Shown here piece after piece: positions 26,279 to 34,974 of a stretch of DNA of 64,000 nucleotides. Numbering within the stretch: position 1 is the first letter of the stretch; each line of letters opens with the position of its first letter. A program made the translations under genes and the position numbers. The notes under the pieces were generated by a model that made no database searches, was not told the DNA's origin, and saw only the letters and a list, made by a program, of their open reading frames with translations. This stretch comes from Dyella choica. Lineage in GTDB: Bacteria > Pseudomonadota > Gammaproteobacteria > Xanthomonadales > Rhodanobacteraceae. Location: contig NZ_RYYV01000004.1 of NCBI RefSeq assembly GCF_003977665.1, positions 186,001-250,000 of the forward strand. Reading direction: 5' to 3'.

Positions 26279-28261
26279 TCACTGCACCAGCGTGATGGCC
26301 ATGACCTGTACGTTCGGGTTGTTCGGCAGCTGGATGCTCTTGACCGTCTTGCTGTTGTTCAAGTTGAATTTGTAGTTGTAGAGATAGAACGTACGGCTAT
26401 CACGGCCGCCGGATGAAGTATCCCGATAAGGCAGCTTGGCGGCCTGCAATTCACCGGCATAGCTCTGCGGACTGAACCAGTCGCTGATGCTCTGGGTAAA
26501 GGTCGACTTGCTGCCGTCGGTATAGGTGACGGTGAAGGTTTGCGAGGTCTGGTTTCCATTCACTGCGGCTGCCAACAACTGCAGGGCGGAGAACTGCCCC
26601 GACGGCAGGGTGATCGCCTGTCCTGACGCGCTTACGTCATTGGCAACGTTGGCGTTGCCGAAGCGATACAGCACATCGTTGAACTCCAGCGACGATCCGA
26701 GCAATTGCGCCGAATAGGCATCACCCACGCCATCCACGCCGCCATTGGAAGCAAAGGTGGCGCCGTCGTTGTACAGGCTGGTCTTGTTGAAGGCCGATGC
26801 AAGGCTGACCGATGCGGCGTTAATGCTTGGGTTGCTCAACGCATAAGACAGTACCGCTACGTTGCGGTTGTTCGGCAGCATGACGCTCTTGACGGTCCTG
26901 GTGCTGTCGATCGGAAACGCATAACCATACAAATAGAACGTCCGGCCGTCCTTGCTGCCACTGCTGGTATTGCGATAGGCCATCGTGACGGCGTTCGATT
27001 CGCCCGGATAGCTTTGCGGGCTGAACCAGTCGCTCAAGCTTTGATTGATGACGGTACTGGTACCGTCGGTGTAATTGACCATGAAGGTCTGCGCCGCCTG
27101 GCTGCCGTTGAGGCCCGTCGCGAGCATGCTCAACTCACTGTACTGGCCCTGCGTAAGGTTGATGGTGCTGCTGCTCAACGCGTTGGCGGTATTGGCCGCA
27201 CCGAAGCTGAAGGTATCGCCATTCCAGGTCTGCGAAGTGCCGAGCAAGTTGGCCGAGTAGGCGTAACCGTTGCCATCCAGCCCGCCGGTGGTGAACGCCG
27301 TTCCATCGCTGTAAATGCCATACACGCCGCTTGTCGTCGTGCCTCCTCCGAGGCCGGCATTGATGGCGCTGGCGTAGGCAGCCGTTTCGTTTCCGCCGTT
27401 GTAAGTCTTCCCGGCAATGTCGTCGTACAACCAAAGGAAGCCGCCGGTGATCGTGCATTGCGAGTGCCAGCTGCTCATCTGGCTTTGCATCTGCGGGGGC
27501 GTGTCGTCACTGTCCCACAGTCCGGGATAAACCGGCACGCTGCCGAAACTCCAACCCGAGCACGGACTGTTGCCTGCACCGCCGGAATAGGCTTGCAGAT
27601 GCACGCCATCGACCGTGCCGGGAAGCTGGCTGTTGGTTTGCGACACCACCGATGTCCAATAGGAAGCGTTGGTGTACGGAGAAATCGTCACGTGGTAACC
27701 GAGCTTGCCAAGCATCACCGCAAAGGCCACGGTCGAGGCCGAGTCGTAGCTGTTCTCGTCATCGAAGTCGATGGCATCCACCGACGGCAAGGCGGCCTTC
27801 AGCGCCTGGAAGTCCTGGTAGAGAATGCTGCCGGACCCGGTTCCTTGCGCATTGACCAGGGCCTTGATGTCCTGGAAGTCGCCGACGTTCGAGGAGCCGA
27901 TGCTGAGCGTGATGCGCTTGGGGGTGCCCTGCTTCATGGTCACCAGATCGGCCGCGAAAGACGGCCAGGTGTTGTTGCCCACGTAAGTGCCGCCAGACGT
28001 CAACGGGAATTCGCCATTAAGATTCAGATCGCCCACCGAATTCACCTCGACGCTCCACACGATCACTTCAGTGAAACCGGAGTTTTCGATCTCGGAGATA
28101 TTGCTCGCCACGTGCTTGTACATTGGGCCGCCACCATAGATGCCGGTGTAGCCCGTGGCTTGGCCATGCGCGCTACCGCACGCGAATGCCAGAGCCGAAA
28201 CAAAAAGCAGCAATGCAGGCTTGCGACGCAAGCGTGAATACCCAACCTTCGTGTGCTTCAT
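26279..28261 (-). CDS. Secreted GH18-like protein with two C-terminal repeats, 660 aa
   Basis: The start at 28261 gives MKHTKVGYSRLRRKPALLLF with a signal peptide ending in GSAHGQ. Residues about 30-300 look like a glycoside hydrolase 18-type TIM barrel; SVDAIDFDDE fits the DxxDxDxE motif with its catalytic Glu. The last 330 residues consist of two related repeats sharing SDWFSPQSY, RTFYLYGYAF/YNYKF and KSVMLPNNRNV/KSIQLPNNPNV, likely carbohydrate-binding beta sandwiches. Export and polysaccharide binding or cleavage are inferred. An in-frame extension to 28441 has no signal and crosses a REP. An intrinsic terminator follows. Confidence 0.7.
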   Translation of the reverse strand: MKHTKVGYSRLRRKPALLLFVSALAFACGSAHGQATGYTGIYGGGPMYKHVASNISEIENSGFTEVIVWSVEVNSVGDLNLNGEFPLTSGGTYVGNNTWPSFAADLVTMKQGTPKRITLSIGSSNVGDFQDIKALVNAQGTGSGSILYQDFQALKAALPSVDAIDFDDENSYDSASTVAFAVMLGKLGYHVTISPYTNASYWTSVVSQTNSQLPGTVDGVHLQAYSGGAGNSPCSGWSFGSVPVYPGLWDSDDTPPQMQSQMSSWHSQCTITGGFLWLYDDIAGKTYNGGNETAAYASAINAGLGGGTTTSGVYGIYSDGTAFTTGGLDGNGYAYSANLLGTSQTWNGDTFSFGAANTANALSSSTINLTQGQYSELSMLATGLNGSQAAQTFMVNYTDGTSTVINQSLSDWFSPQSYPGESNAVTMAYRNTSSGSKDGRTFYLYGYAFPIDSTRTVKSVMLPNNRNVAVLSYALSNPSINAASVSLASAFNKTSLYNDGATFASNGGVDGVGDAYSAQLLGSSLEFNDVLYRFGNANVANDVSASGQAITLPSGQFSALQLLAAAVNGNQTSQTFTVTYTDGSKSTFTQSISDWFSPQSYAGELQAAKLPYRDTSSGGRDSRTFYLYNYKFNLNNSKTVKSIQLPNNPNVQVMAITLVQ

Positions 28262-28380
28262 GAACACCCTCCCGAGGGTAATGGACGAAAAGGCGCTGAC
28301 TGCCCTGCTGCCTCCCTGAACCCGACCGCATGGCCGCAGGCATTCGGCGCTACTGAACGGCAAAGTTGTGAAGAGCCCAA

Positions 28381-28454
28381 CGCGTAGACTGGGATGGCAA
28401 TCCCAGTATCGGGATGCCGCGTGGAAAGCTGGGATTGTCATCCCAGCCTACGCG
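28381..28454. repeat. REP pair (GTAGGCTGGG family)
   Basis: Two inverted elements. The inverted one overlaps the end of the TPR-sulfotransferase gene and supplies its TAG stop at 28448-28450. Confidence 0.85.
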
Positions 28455-30085
28455 CTAAAACGTTGCTCGCCGAGCAGAGGAAGAAAAAGCGCCTGGCGCA
28501 GCGGATTCAGCCATTCGCCATAGCGTGACGCGCGCGCCGTGTCGGTGCGCAGCGGCTCGCGCACTTGCATGGCGCTTGGCGTACCGATAGCGCGCTGCGT
28601 TTCGTTGAAACGCAGGCAAGCCTCCTCGAAGGACAAGCCGCAAAATTTCAACAATGCTCGAATTTGCGTTTCCGGTTCTGCAATCAAATCTTCGTAGGCG
28701 TGCTGGTAAACGTGTGCCGGCTCTTTCTGCACCCAGTAGTTCGCCGCGGCATCGAAACTGCGCCAATACGCGGCCAGGTCGGAAAACGTGCGGGTGTAGT
28801 CGTTGCCCGGAAAATACTGCCGATAACACGAGAAACAGGTTTCGAGCGCATCACGGCGACTGATCACAACGCGCGCGCCCGGCAGCATCGCGCGGATCAA
28901 GCCGATATGCATCCAGTTATTGGGAAGCTTGTCCGTAATGATCGGACGGCGCTTGCGCCAGCGAGCCGTGCGCTCCAAATAGCGCTGCCCCAGCCGACGC
29001 CAATCATCCGCCCCCATGTCCGCCAGCCATTGGGGATAAGGCTGTTTGCGGCGGTTCGATTCTTCGGCGATAACCAAAGGCAAATCGGTCAACTCCGCGG
29101 TTCCTTCCACGTTCGAATGCGTAGCGAGAATCTGCTCGATCAAAGTCGAGCCCGAACGCGGCATGCCCACGATGAAGATCACTTCCGAGCCCAGCTCTTG
29201 CCCGGCATTGGTGGTACAGGCGGCGGAGCGGATTGCCTCGATCGTCGCGGCAAAACCCGCCGCATGCCACGCCCTGCGTCTGCGGGCAATGTCATTGGCT
29301 GCAGCCAATGCCTGCATCGCTTCGGCATAACAGCCCTGATCATCCAGCGCCTTGGCCAGGGCGAAGCCCATCGCGACGCGGTCGCCGTCGCTGGCACGCG
29401 GATGTATGAGTGCACGGCGGATCGCATCGCTGTCGACCGCGCCCAAGCGCAAGGTCTTGATTTCCGCCAGGCCCCACCATGCCATGCCGGCCCACGGTTG
29501 TTCGGCCAGCAGCTTTCTATATTCGGCAATGGCTTCCTCGCGAAAATTGTCCATGCGCAGCAAATCGGCGAGCTGTGCTCGCGCTGCAGCGTAATCGGGT
29601 GCCAGTTGGATGGCGCGCCGCAACGCCGTCCTCGCTTCGTCAAAGCGCGCACTGCGCATTAGGAACAGGCCGAGGTTGTACCAGGCAAGGACAAAGCTTG
29701 GCTGCAGCTGGCAGGCGTGTTGCAAAACGTCGACCGCCTGGTCAAGTTCGCCCGCCTCCGCCAGGAAGATGGCAAGTGCATTGTGATACAACGTTTCTTG
29801 CGGGCGCTGCTCCAGCGCACGACGCATTTCGCGCAGGGCGTACCGGTGCTCTCCCCGCAAGCTCAGCAAGCTCGCATGGAGGCGCAAGACTTCCGGATGG
29901 TCCGGATGACTGGCCCGTACCGAGCCCAAGGGGCCGGCAGCTTGATCGGGCCGCCCCATGGCCAGCGCTTGCTCCGCTGCGATCACCCGATTCGCCGCGG
30001 CGGGATCCAGGCCTTGCAGTAGCGGATTCAAATTCGCCTCCGAATTCATTGCGTTCGCTTGCGTGCCGTCCGTCGGCGCCTTCAT
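28448..30085 (-). CDS. TPR-repeat sulfotransferase, 545 aa
   Basis: Residues about 20-270 hold tetratricopeptide repeats (LYHNALAIFLAEAGELDQAV, AWYNLGLFLMRSARFDEARTAL, AQLADLLRMDNFREEAIAEY). The C-terminal half is a sulfotransferase: IFIVGMPRSGSTLIEQIL is the PAPS 5'-phosphosulfate loop and ARVVISRRDALETCFSCY fits the 3'-phosphate binding region. It follows the TonB-dependent receptor with 35 bases between them, a pairing I know from other xanthomonads and sphingomonads. The acceptor of the sulfate is unknown. The start could be ATG 30085 or ATG 30049; neither has a strong ribosome site. Confidence 0.85.
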   Translation of the reverse strand: MKAPTDGTQANAMNSEANLNPLLQGLDPAAANRVIAAEQALAMGRPDQAAGPLGSVRASHPDHPEVLRLHASLLSLRGEHRYALREMRRALEQRPQETLYHNALAIFLAEAGELDQAVDVLQHACQLQPSFVLAWYNLGLFLMRSARFDEARTALRRAIQLAPDYAAARAQLADLLRMDNFREEAIAEYRKLLAEQPWAGMAWWGLAEIKTLRLGAVDSDAIRRALIHPRASDGDRVAMGFALAKALDDQGCYAEAMQALAAANDIARRRRAWHAAGFAATIEAIRSAACTTNAGQELGSEVIFIVGMPRSGSTLIEQILATHSNVEGTAELTDLPLVIAEESNRRKQPYPQWLADMGADDWRRLGQRYLERTARWRKRRPIITDKLPNNWMHIGLIRAMLPGARVVISRRDALETCFSCYRQYFPGNDYTRTFSDLAAYWRSFDAAANYWVQKEPAHVYQHAYEDLIAEPETQIRALLKFCGLSFEEACLRFNETQRAIGTPSAMQVREPLRTDTARASRYGEWLNPLRQALFLPLLGEQRFSA

Positions 30086-30120
30086 GCGGTGGAAGGTATG
30101 AAGGCGCCGACGCCCGCCGT

Positions 30121-33100
30121 CTAGTCGTACTGCCAACGGAATACCAGCTCGCCGGTACGCGGCTGCTGGAACGTATTGGGCTGCATGAAGTTCGGATTGA
30201 ACTGCCCGTTGCCGTTGCTGATATTGGTGACGTACGAGGTAACGGTGTTGCTGTTGAACAGATTGAGCACCTTCAAATCCAGCGACAAGGCGTTCTTGCC
30301 ATAGGCCCAGTCGTAACCGATATCTAGATCCACCTGCTTGTAAGACGGAAGGCGACCGTAGCTGCCGCGGGTGTAGTTGATGCTGTTCGAGATGGGAGAT
30401 TGGCCAGCCAACACATTCGACAACGTGTTGCAGTAAAAGGCGTTGTTGTTGCCGAGTTGGTTGCTGCCGATCGCCAGGCTTCCGTTGCTGGGATATTGGG
30501 ATTGGCAATCGACGGGACCGCCGTCGTAGTACGTGAATGCACCACCTACACGCAGACCCTTCAACAAATTGTCCTGATGGGCAAACTTGTAGTAGCCGAA
30601 CACCTTGACCGTGTTCGGGATATCGTTGCCCAGATTACCTGCGGCGCCCTGCAGGAAGCCCGAGGCATTCAAGCCGCCGTCATAGCCGGTTGCACCAGTG
30701 TTGTTACCGCCACCGGCATAGCTAGTGGTGCCGTCGGTGTTGCCAAACTCATGACGCCACGTGTAGGACGCGCTCAGGTAATACGGCTCTTCCTCGGAGT
30801 AGGCGTGATCCATGCTCAGGCTGAGCTGATAGATCTTGCGCCGCAGCGACGGGAAACCGATGTAGCTGTTCGGGAAGTTGACCATCGTGAGCGGGCTGTT
30901 GGCGCCGTTCAGCTGCACCGGAATGTTGATGTCCTTGCCCGGCGTGATCAGGTATTGGCCGAGGAATACCGCATTCGGGTAGCCCTTATTGGTCAGGTAC
31001 GCCTTCAATTGATCGATGTTGTTGTAGATATTCGGCAAGCCCGTCAGCTTGCTGGTGAAGAACGTGGCACCTGCGGTCCAGCTGTCGCCGAGCTTTTGCT
31101 GCGCGTAAATCGAAAATTGCTTCAGCTTGGCGTTTTGCGTCGTGCTCGAAATGAACTGTCCGGGTGTCAGGTAATGCAGGCCGCTGCCGGAGCTACCTTG
31201 CACGGGTCCCACTTGGGTCAGGCCGGTTGGAACGCCATCGGCTCCTACTCCGGTATAGGTGTAAGTGGTGTTGGTGTGGATGTAGCCCTGACCCGGCGTC
31301 CCGCCGTAGGCATTGAAGTAAAGCGGAATGCCTTCGGAATACTCGCCCGCCGTGGCGCCGATCTTCAGCGTGGAGTCGCCATGGACGTCCCATGCCACAC
31401 CAACTCGAGGCAGAAAGTTGCCCTTGCTGTACATCTTGACGTTGATGTTGTCGGTCATGGCGTAATTGTCGTAACGCCCGCCGACATAGGCGGTCCAGTT
31501 CTGTGCGAAATGCCAGCTATCGCCCAGATAGAAGCCGTAGGTGGGCGAGCTGTTGTAGTAGATGCGCGGCGCATAGGCCAAGGTGACGTACTTCGTTCCC
31601 GGCGCGACCGACTGGCCGTTGATGGTGCAAGGCTCGGTCGGCCCCAGTGACGTGCTGCAATAGCTGTAGGTCCACGAGTTCGGGTTCGGGATATTGGCCT
31701 GCGCCATGGTCGGGCTGTAACGCTCGCCACCGAAGGTCACTTCGTGGTTGTCGGTTGGGCTCCAGGTGAAGTCGATACGCGCACCCATCATGCGGTACTT
31801 CAGGTAGTACAGGCTGCTGGTACCGTTGCCAGGCGGCTGCGACGTCTGCTTCGTGTCTGGGTTGTAGAACTGGAGATACGGAACGTCGATGCCGTACTGG
31901 TTATACGAGGTGAAATACTGCTGTGAGGTACCCGCCATCGCAGAGACGGACAATGTATCGGTGATCTGGCCGTGGTAGTTGACCACCGCCAGGGTGTCGT
32001 GCCAGGCGTTGCCGCTCCAGTTGTCCAGGGCAGTGGCCGCACTGGAAGGATCGAATGGCCTAGACAGCGCATACTGCGACTGCGTCTGCAGGTTGCTCTG
32101 ACGGTCGACGAAGATGTTCAGCGTATGACCGTCAGCGATGTTCCAGGTGAAATTGCCGAGGAACTGCTTGTTGCGGTTTTCATTGAGGGTCTTGTTGCTG
32201 GAGCTGTAGGTCGTGGTCGGGTTGACGCCCTGCACGCCCTGGCCATAATTGTTCGGCTCGATTTCGGCGAGCACGTAGTAGAACAGTTTGTTCTTCAGGA
32301 TCGCGCCGGATGCCCAGTAGTCCTGCAACAGGCTCGGCGACCAGTGGTTCAACTGGTTGGCGTTGGTCAGCTGGCCATTGTAGTTGTAGGTGTTCCTGGG
32401 GTTTTCATTGAGCACGCCGGTGGCGGGCGTGAACGCCAGATCCACCCCGGCCTTGAAGTCGTTCGAGCCTTGCTTGATCGTGCCGGCAACGACGCCGCCC
32501 ATGGCGCTGCCGTACTTCGCATCCATGCCGCCATCGACAGTGGAGACGCTGGCAAGAGCTTCGTTCGGAATCTTGTCCGGCACCGCGCCCTGCTGCATGT
32601 CGGTGACGTTGAATTCGTTGAGGAAGTAGCGGTTTTCAGTACCCGACGCGCCGTTGAACTGCGGCGCATTGCCGTGCGAGCTGGTGATGGCCGTGACGTT
32701 CGACTGCATCGAGGCGACCGCGAGCAGATCCGGATTGATCAACGGCAGCCGATTGATGTCTTTGGAACTCCAGGTCTGGATCTGTTGGCTCGTCGTAACG
32801 TCGATCGCATTGACCGGCGGTTGCGAAGCAGTCACGGTGACCGCGTTGAGCTCTTTCACGTTACCGGCTGCCGCAGCCGCGGTGAAGATCGCGGCGCTGT
32901 TGGAGCCGGCCTGAACGACTACGTTGCGCTGATCGACCACCTGGCCGCCGCGCAACAGCTTGACGACGTAATTGCCGGGCATCAGTCCGGTGACGGTGTA
33001 ATGGCCGTTGGAATCGGCATGCACCGTGCTGTCGTAGCCGGTCGCCGGGTTGCTCACTTCAGCGGCGATGTCCTTGCCTTGCGGCAGGTTGCCGTAGACG

Positions 33101-33213
33101 CCGCCGGTAATGTCCTGCGCAAACAGTGAACCACTGGTCATGGCAGCGGCCCATAGGCCCATGCGGATGCTGGCGCGCAAGCTGCTGCCCAAACGAAACT
33201 GCACTTTGCTCAT
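30121..33213 (-). CDS. TonB-dependent receptor with carboxypeptidase-regulatory N-domain (Oar-like), 1030 aa
   Basis: The ATG at 33213 follows GGGGAGCAGGA and gives a signal peptide ending in SGSLFAQ. Residues about 25-110 form a carboxypeptidase-regulatory-like beta domain (TGGVYGNLPQGKDIAAEV, GHYTVTGLMPGNYVV). A plug domain and a long outer-membrane barrel follow, ending with aromatic VFRWQYD. The length and architecture match Oar-like receptors. The ligand is unknown. The 635-bp upstream region carries a perfect CTTGGATCGATCCAAG palindrome, suggesting LacI-type control. It is probably co-transcribed with the TPR-sulfotransferase. Confidence 0.9.
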   Translation of the reverse strand: MSKVQFRLGSSLRASIRMGLWAAAMTSGSLFAQDITGGVYGNLPQGKDIAAEVSNPATGYDSTVHADSNGHYTVTGLMPGNYVVKLLRGGQVVDQRNVVVQAGSNSAAIFTAAAAAGNVKELNAVTVTASQPPVNAIDVTTSQQIQTWSSKDINRLPLINPDLLAVASMQSNVTAITSSHGNAPQFNGASGTENRYFLNEFNVTDMQQGAVPDKIPNEALASVSTVDGGMDAKYGSAMGGVVAGTIKQGSNDFKAGVDLAFTPATGVLNENPRNTYNYNGQLTNANQLNHWSPSLLQDYWASGAILKNKLFYYVLAEIEPNNYGQGVQGVNPTTTYSSSNKTLNENRNKQFLGNFTWNIADGHTLNIFVDRQSNLQTQSQYALSRPFDPSSAATALDNWSGNAWHDTLAVVNYHGQITDTLSVSAMAGTSQQYFTSYNQYGIDVPYLQFYNPDTKQTSQPPGNGTSSLYYLKYRMMGARIDFTWSPTDNHEVTFGGERYSPTMAQANIPNPNSWTYSYCSTSLGPTEPCTINGQSVAPGTKYVTLAYAPRIYYNSSPTYGFYLGDSWHFAQNWTAYVGGRYDNYAMTDNINVKMYSKGNFLPRVGVAWDVHGDSTLKIGATAGEYSEGIPLYFNAYGGTPGQGYIHTNTTYTYTGVGADGVPTGLTQVGPVQGSSGSGLHYLTPGQFISSTTQNAKLKQFSIYAQQKLGDSWTAGATFFTSKLTGLPNIYNNIDQLKAYLTNKGYPNAVFLGQYLITPGKDINIPVQLNGANSPLTMVNFPNSYIGFPSLRRKIYQLSLSMDHAYSEEEPYYLSASYTWRHEFGNTDGTTSYAGGGNNTGATGYDGGLNASGFLQGAAGNLGNDIPNTVKVFGYYKFAHQDNLLKGLRVGGAFTYYDGGPVDCQSQYPSNGSLAIGSNQLGNNNAFYCNTLSNVLAGQSPISNSINYTRGSYGRLPSYKQVDLDIGYDWAYGKNALSLDLKVLNLFNSNTVTSYVTNISNGNGQFNPNFMQPNTFQQPRTGELVFRWQYD

Positions 33214-33848
33214 TCCTGCTCCCCTACTCTTTCGGCTTGTCTGTTTCCGTGCCCGCATGGGTGTTGTTTCGTGGGCACAAAACCACCTCTGAGCCATGGC
33301 GTTTGCCGAGGCCCTCCGTCACTGCTGTTTTGAAAAAGCACAACCGACCCGATCACCAGCGTGCGCGGCCGGTGAAAAGACTGCCTCGCCCCACGTCATC
33401 GCCAGGGCTTCCCTAACGCTTGCTTTCAATCGATCCAAGCTCTCGTGACAACGTTGTACCGGATGTCACGAGCGGGCCAATCAATAGGACAGCAAAAAGA
33501 CAATGTCAATAGGAATTTATATCGATTCAAATCCAAGTAAGTGATTCATCGGCAAGGAAGATATTGCATGACAACAAAGAAGCTTGGATCGATCCAAGTT
33601 TTCCTTGGATTACGCCGTGCTGCACCGCAAAGGCGTTTTTCGACTCCGTGTAAGGAAAATCCGGAATGAGGCTCAGCGCCGCACCCGGATTGGGGCGTTA
33701 CGGCTATTTACCCATAAATTACTGGTTTACATATAGACGAATAGGACTGCGTGGCATGGCCGCAACGCCACGCGTCGGATGGCTCGCGGCCCAAGCTCTC
33801 GATAACGCAATGCCTCTACCCGACCCGTTGGGCAGCACTACGTGCGCT
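33214..33848. other. Long upstream region of the TonB receptor, 635 bp
   Basis: No gene found. It carries the operator-like palindrome at 33583-33598, a related half-site ATCGATCCAAG at 33429-33439 and another degenerate one near 33518-33536. The stretch at 33480-33600 is AT-richer than its surroundings, as expected for a promoter region. Confidence 0.5.
33583..33598. promoter_or_regulatory. Perfect 16-bp palindrome, putative LacI-type operator
   Basis: CTTGGATCGATCCAAG is a perfect palindrome with a central CG, the form of LacI/GalR-family operators. Related half-sites occur nearby at about 33429 and 33518. It lies about 370 bases upstream of the TonB receptor start on the opposite side of AT-rich DNA. 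No lacI-like gene is in the window. Confidence 0.5.
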
Positions 33849-34085
33849 TTAGGCTGCGCGTAGGCTGGGACGATAATCCCAGCTTTCGCGCGGCGTCCCA
33901 GTGCTGGGATTGCCATCCCAGCCTACGCGCTGGATTCCGAATTGAATACCCAGATAGTGAAGCGAAACGCCGCCGCTTTGCGGTACCTGGAGAGTGTCCT
34001 TCGGCGCATAGGCGGCATGCACGTACTCATACAGCGCCAACAGGCAAGCCAAGGCAAGCCATAGCGTCCTGGTCTTCTTGCTCAC
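33849..34085 (-). CDS. Small membrane/exported protein reading into a REP, 78 aa
   Basis: The GTG at 34085 is preceded by GGAGGA about 10 bases upstream and starts SKKTRTLWLALACLLALYEYVHAA, one signal-like or membrane segment. The remaining frame continues (QSGGVSLHYLGIQFG), then the last 27 or so residues are encoded by the REP pair at 33858-33929 (VGWDGNPSTG). The REP insertion probably replaced the original C-terminus. It could be a genuine small protein or a relic. Confidence 0.45.
   Translation of the reverse strand: MSKKTRTLWLALACLLALYEYVHAAYAPKDTLQVPQSGGVSLHYLGIQFGIQRVGWDGNPSTGTPRESWDYRPSLRAA
33858..33929. repeat. REP pair (GTAGGCTGGG family)
   Basis: Two inverted elements, with the spacer CTTTCGCGCGGCGTCCCAGTG. 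It encodes the C-terminus of the small protein at 33849-34085. Confidence 0.85.
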
Positions 34086-34300
34086 GTTATTGCATTCCTC
34101 CGCACACGAACCACCATGTCCTGCGACGATTGACGGCCAAAAAATGGAAATGCCTGTCCGCTCAGGAGGAAATAGGGAAAGCCGCCGCGGCAATGACTTA
34201 CGAACCGGATGCCGCTCAGCGGCATGCTGAGCGGAACGAGGTGAAATACGTGCCGCTTGAAATCAGGTCCTGAGGCAACGAGTGCATCCTTGCGGAAACA

Positions 34301-34948
34301 TCAATCAAGCGTGCCCGCGCCAAAATGCTCATCGACACGCCGGGTTGCAGCAACTTCCAGGGCAATGTGCAGGGCACGCTCTGCATCTGCCCTACTCATG
34401 CTTGGAGTAGGGTCGCCCACCTGCTCGGGAAAATACGGTATGTGGATGAAGCCAGCACGCCGGTCGCGATGTTTGGCGGCAACGTGCAGCATCAGATAAG
34501 CGACGTGGTTGCAGACGAAGGTGCCGGCGGTGTTGGATACCTCGGCAGGCAATCCCTCAGCGAGCAGAGCTTTGAGCATGGCCTTGATCGGCAACGTACT
34601 GAAGTAGGCTGCGGGGCCATCTGCAATGATCGCTTCATCGATGGGCTGCGCACCGGTATTGTCTGCGATGCGTGCATCCTGCACGTTGATCGCCACCCGC
34701 TCGATGGAAATGCAACTGCTTCCACCCGCCTGCCCCACTCCAAGCAGGATCGACGGCTTGACCTCGTCCACCATCAAAGCCAATTCGCGTTGCGATTCGG
34801 CAAACGCCGTGGGCAGCAGCCGCGATACCACCAAGTGGCCGCCGATGAACTTGCCGTCGAGAGCACGTACCGCCTCCCACGAGGGATTGATGTCTGCTCC
34901 GTCGAACGGCGTGAAGCCAGTCAGCAGGATGCGCGGGGGCTCGCTCAT
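34301..34948 (-). CDS. pcp: Pyrrolidone-carboxylate peptidase (pyroglutamyl peptidase I), 215 aa
   Basis: Starts MSEPPRILLTGFTPFDGADINPS, the family signature, and has SNTAGTFVCNHVAYLMLH with the catalytic Cys, plus FIHIPYFPEQ with the His at its start. The length of 215 is exactly that of the family. The enzyme removes N-terminal pyroglutamate from peptides in the cytoplasm, giving 5-oxoproline. It is the last gene of the DUF969-DUF979-pxpA run, so it supplies the substrate of PxpABC. An in-frame N-terminal extension to 35422 is a read-through artefact across the DUF979 gene. Confidence 0.95.
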   Translation of the reverse strand: MSEPPRILLTGFTPFDGADINPSWEAVRALDGKFIGGHLVVSRLLPTAFAESQRELALMVDEVKPSILLGVGQAGGSSCISIERVAINVQDARIADNTGAQPIDEAIIADGPAAYFSTLPIKAMLKALLAEGLPAEVSNTAGTFVCNHVAYLMLHVAAKHRDRRAGFIHIPYFPEQVGDPTPSMSRADAERALHIALEVAATRRVDEHFGAGTLD

Positions 34949-34974
34949 GGGGATCTCGCTATAGAGTGAATGGC

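Noticed and set aside
26705-28237. 510-aa open frame on the plus strand
   Set aside because: Antisense to the GH18-like gene with its signal peptide, motif and terminator; the plus frame is an artefact of GC-rich codon use.
30400-33129. Long plus-strand open frames (416 and 385 aa)
   Set aside because: They are antisense to the TonB receptor, which has a signal peptide, plug and barrel pattern.
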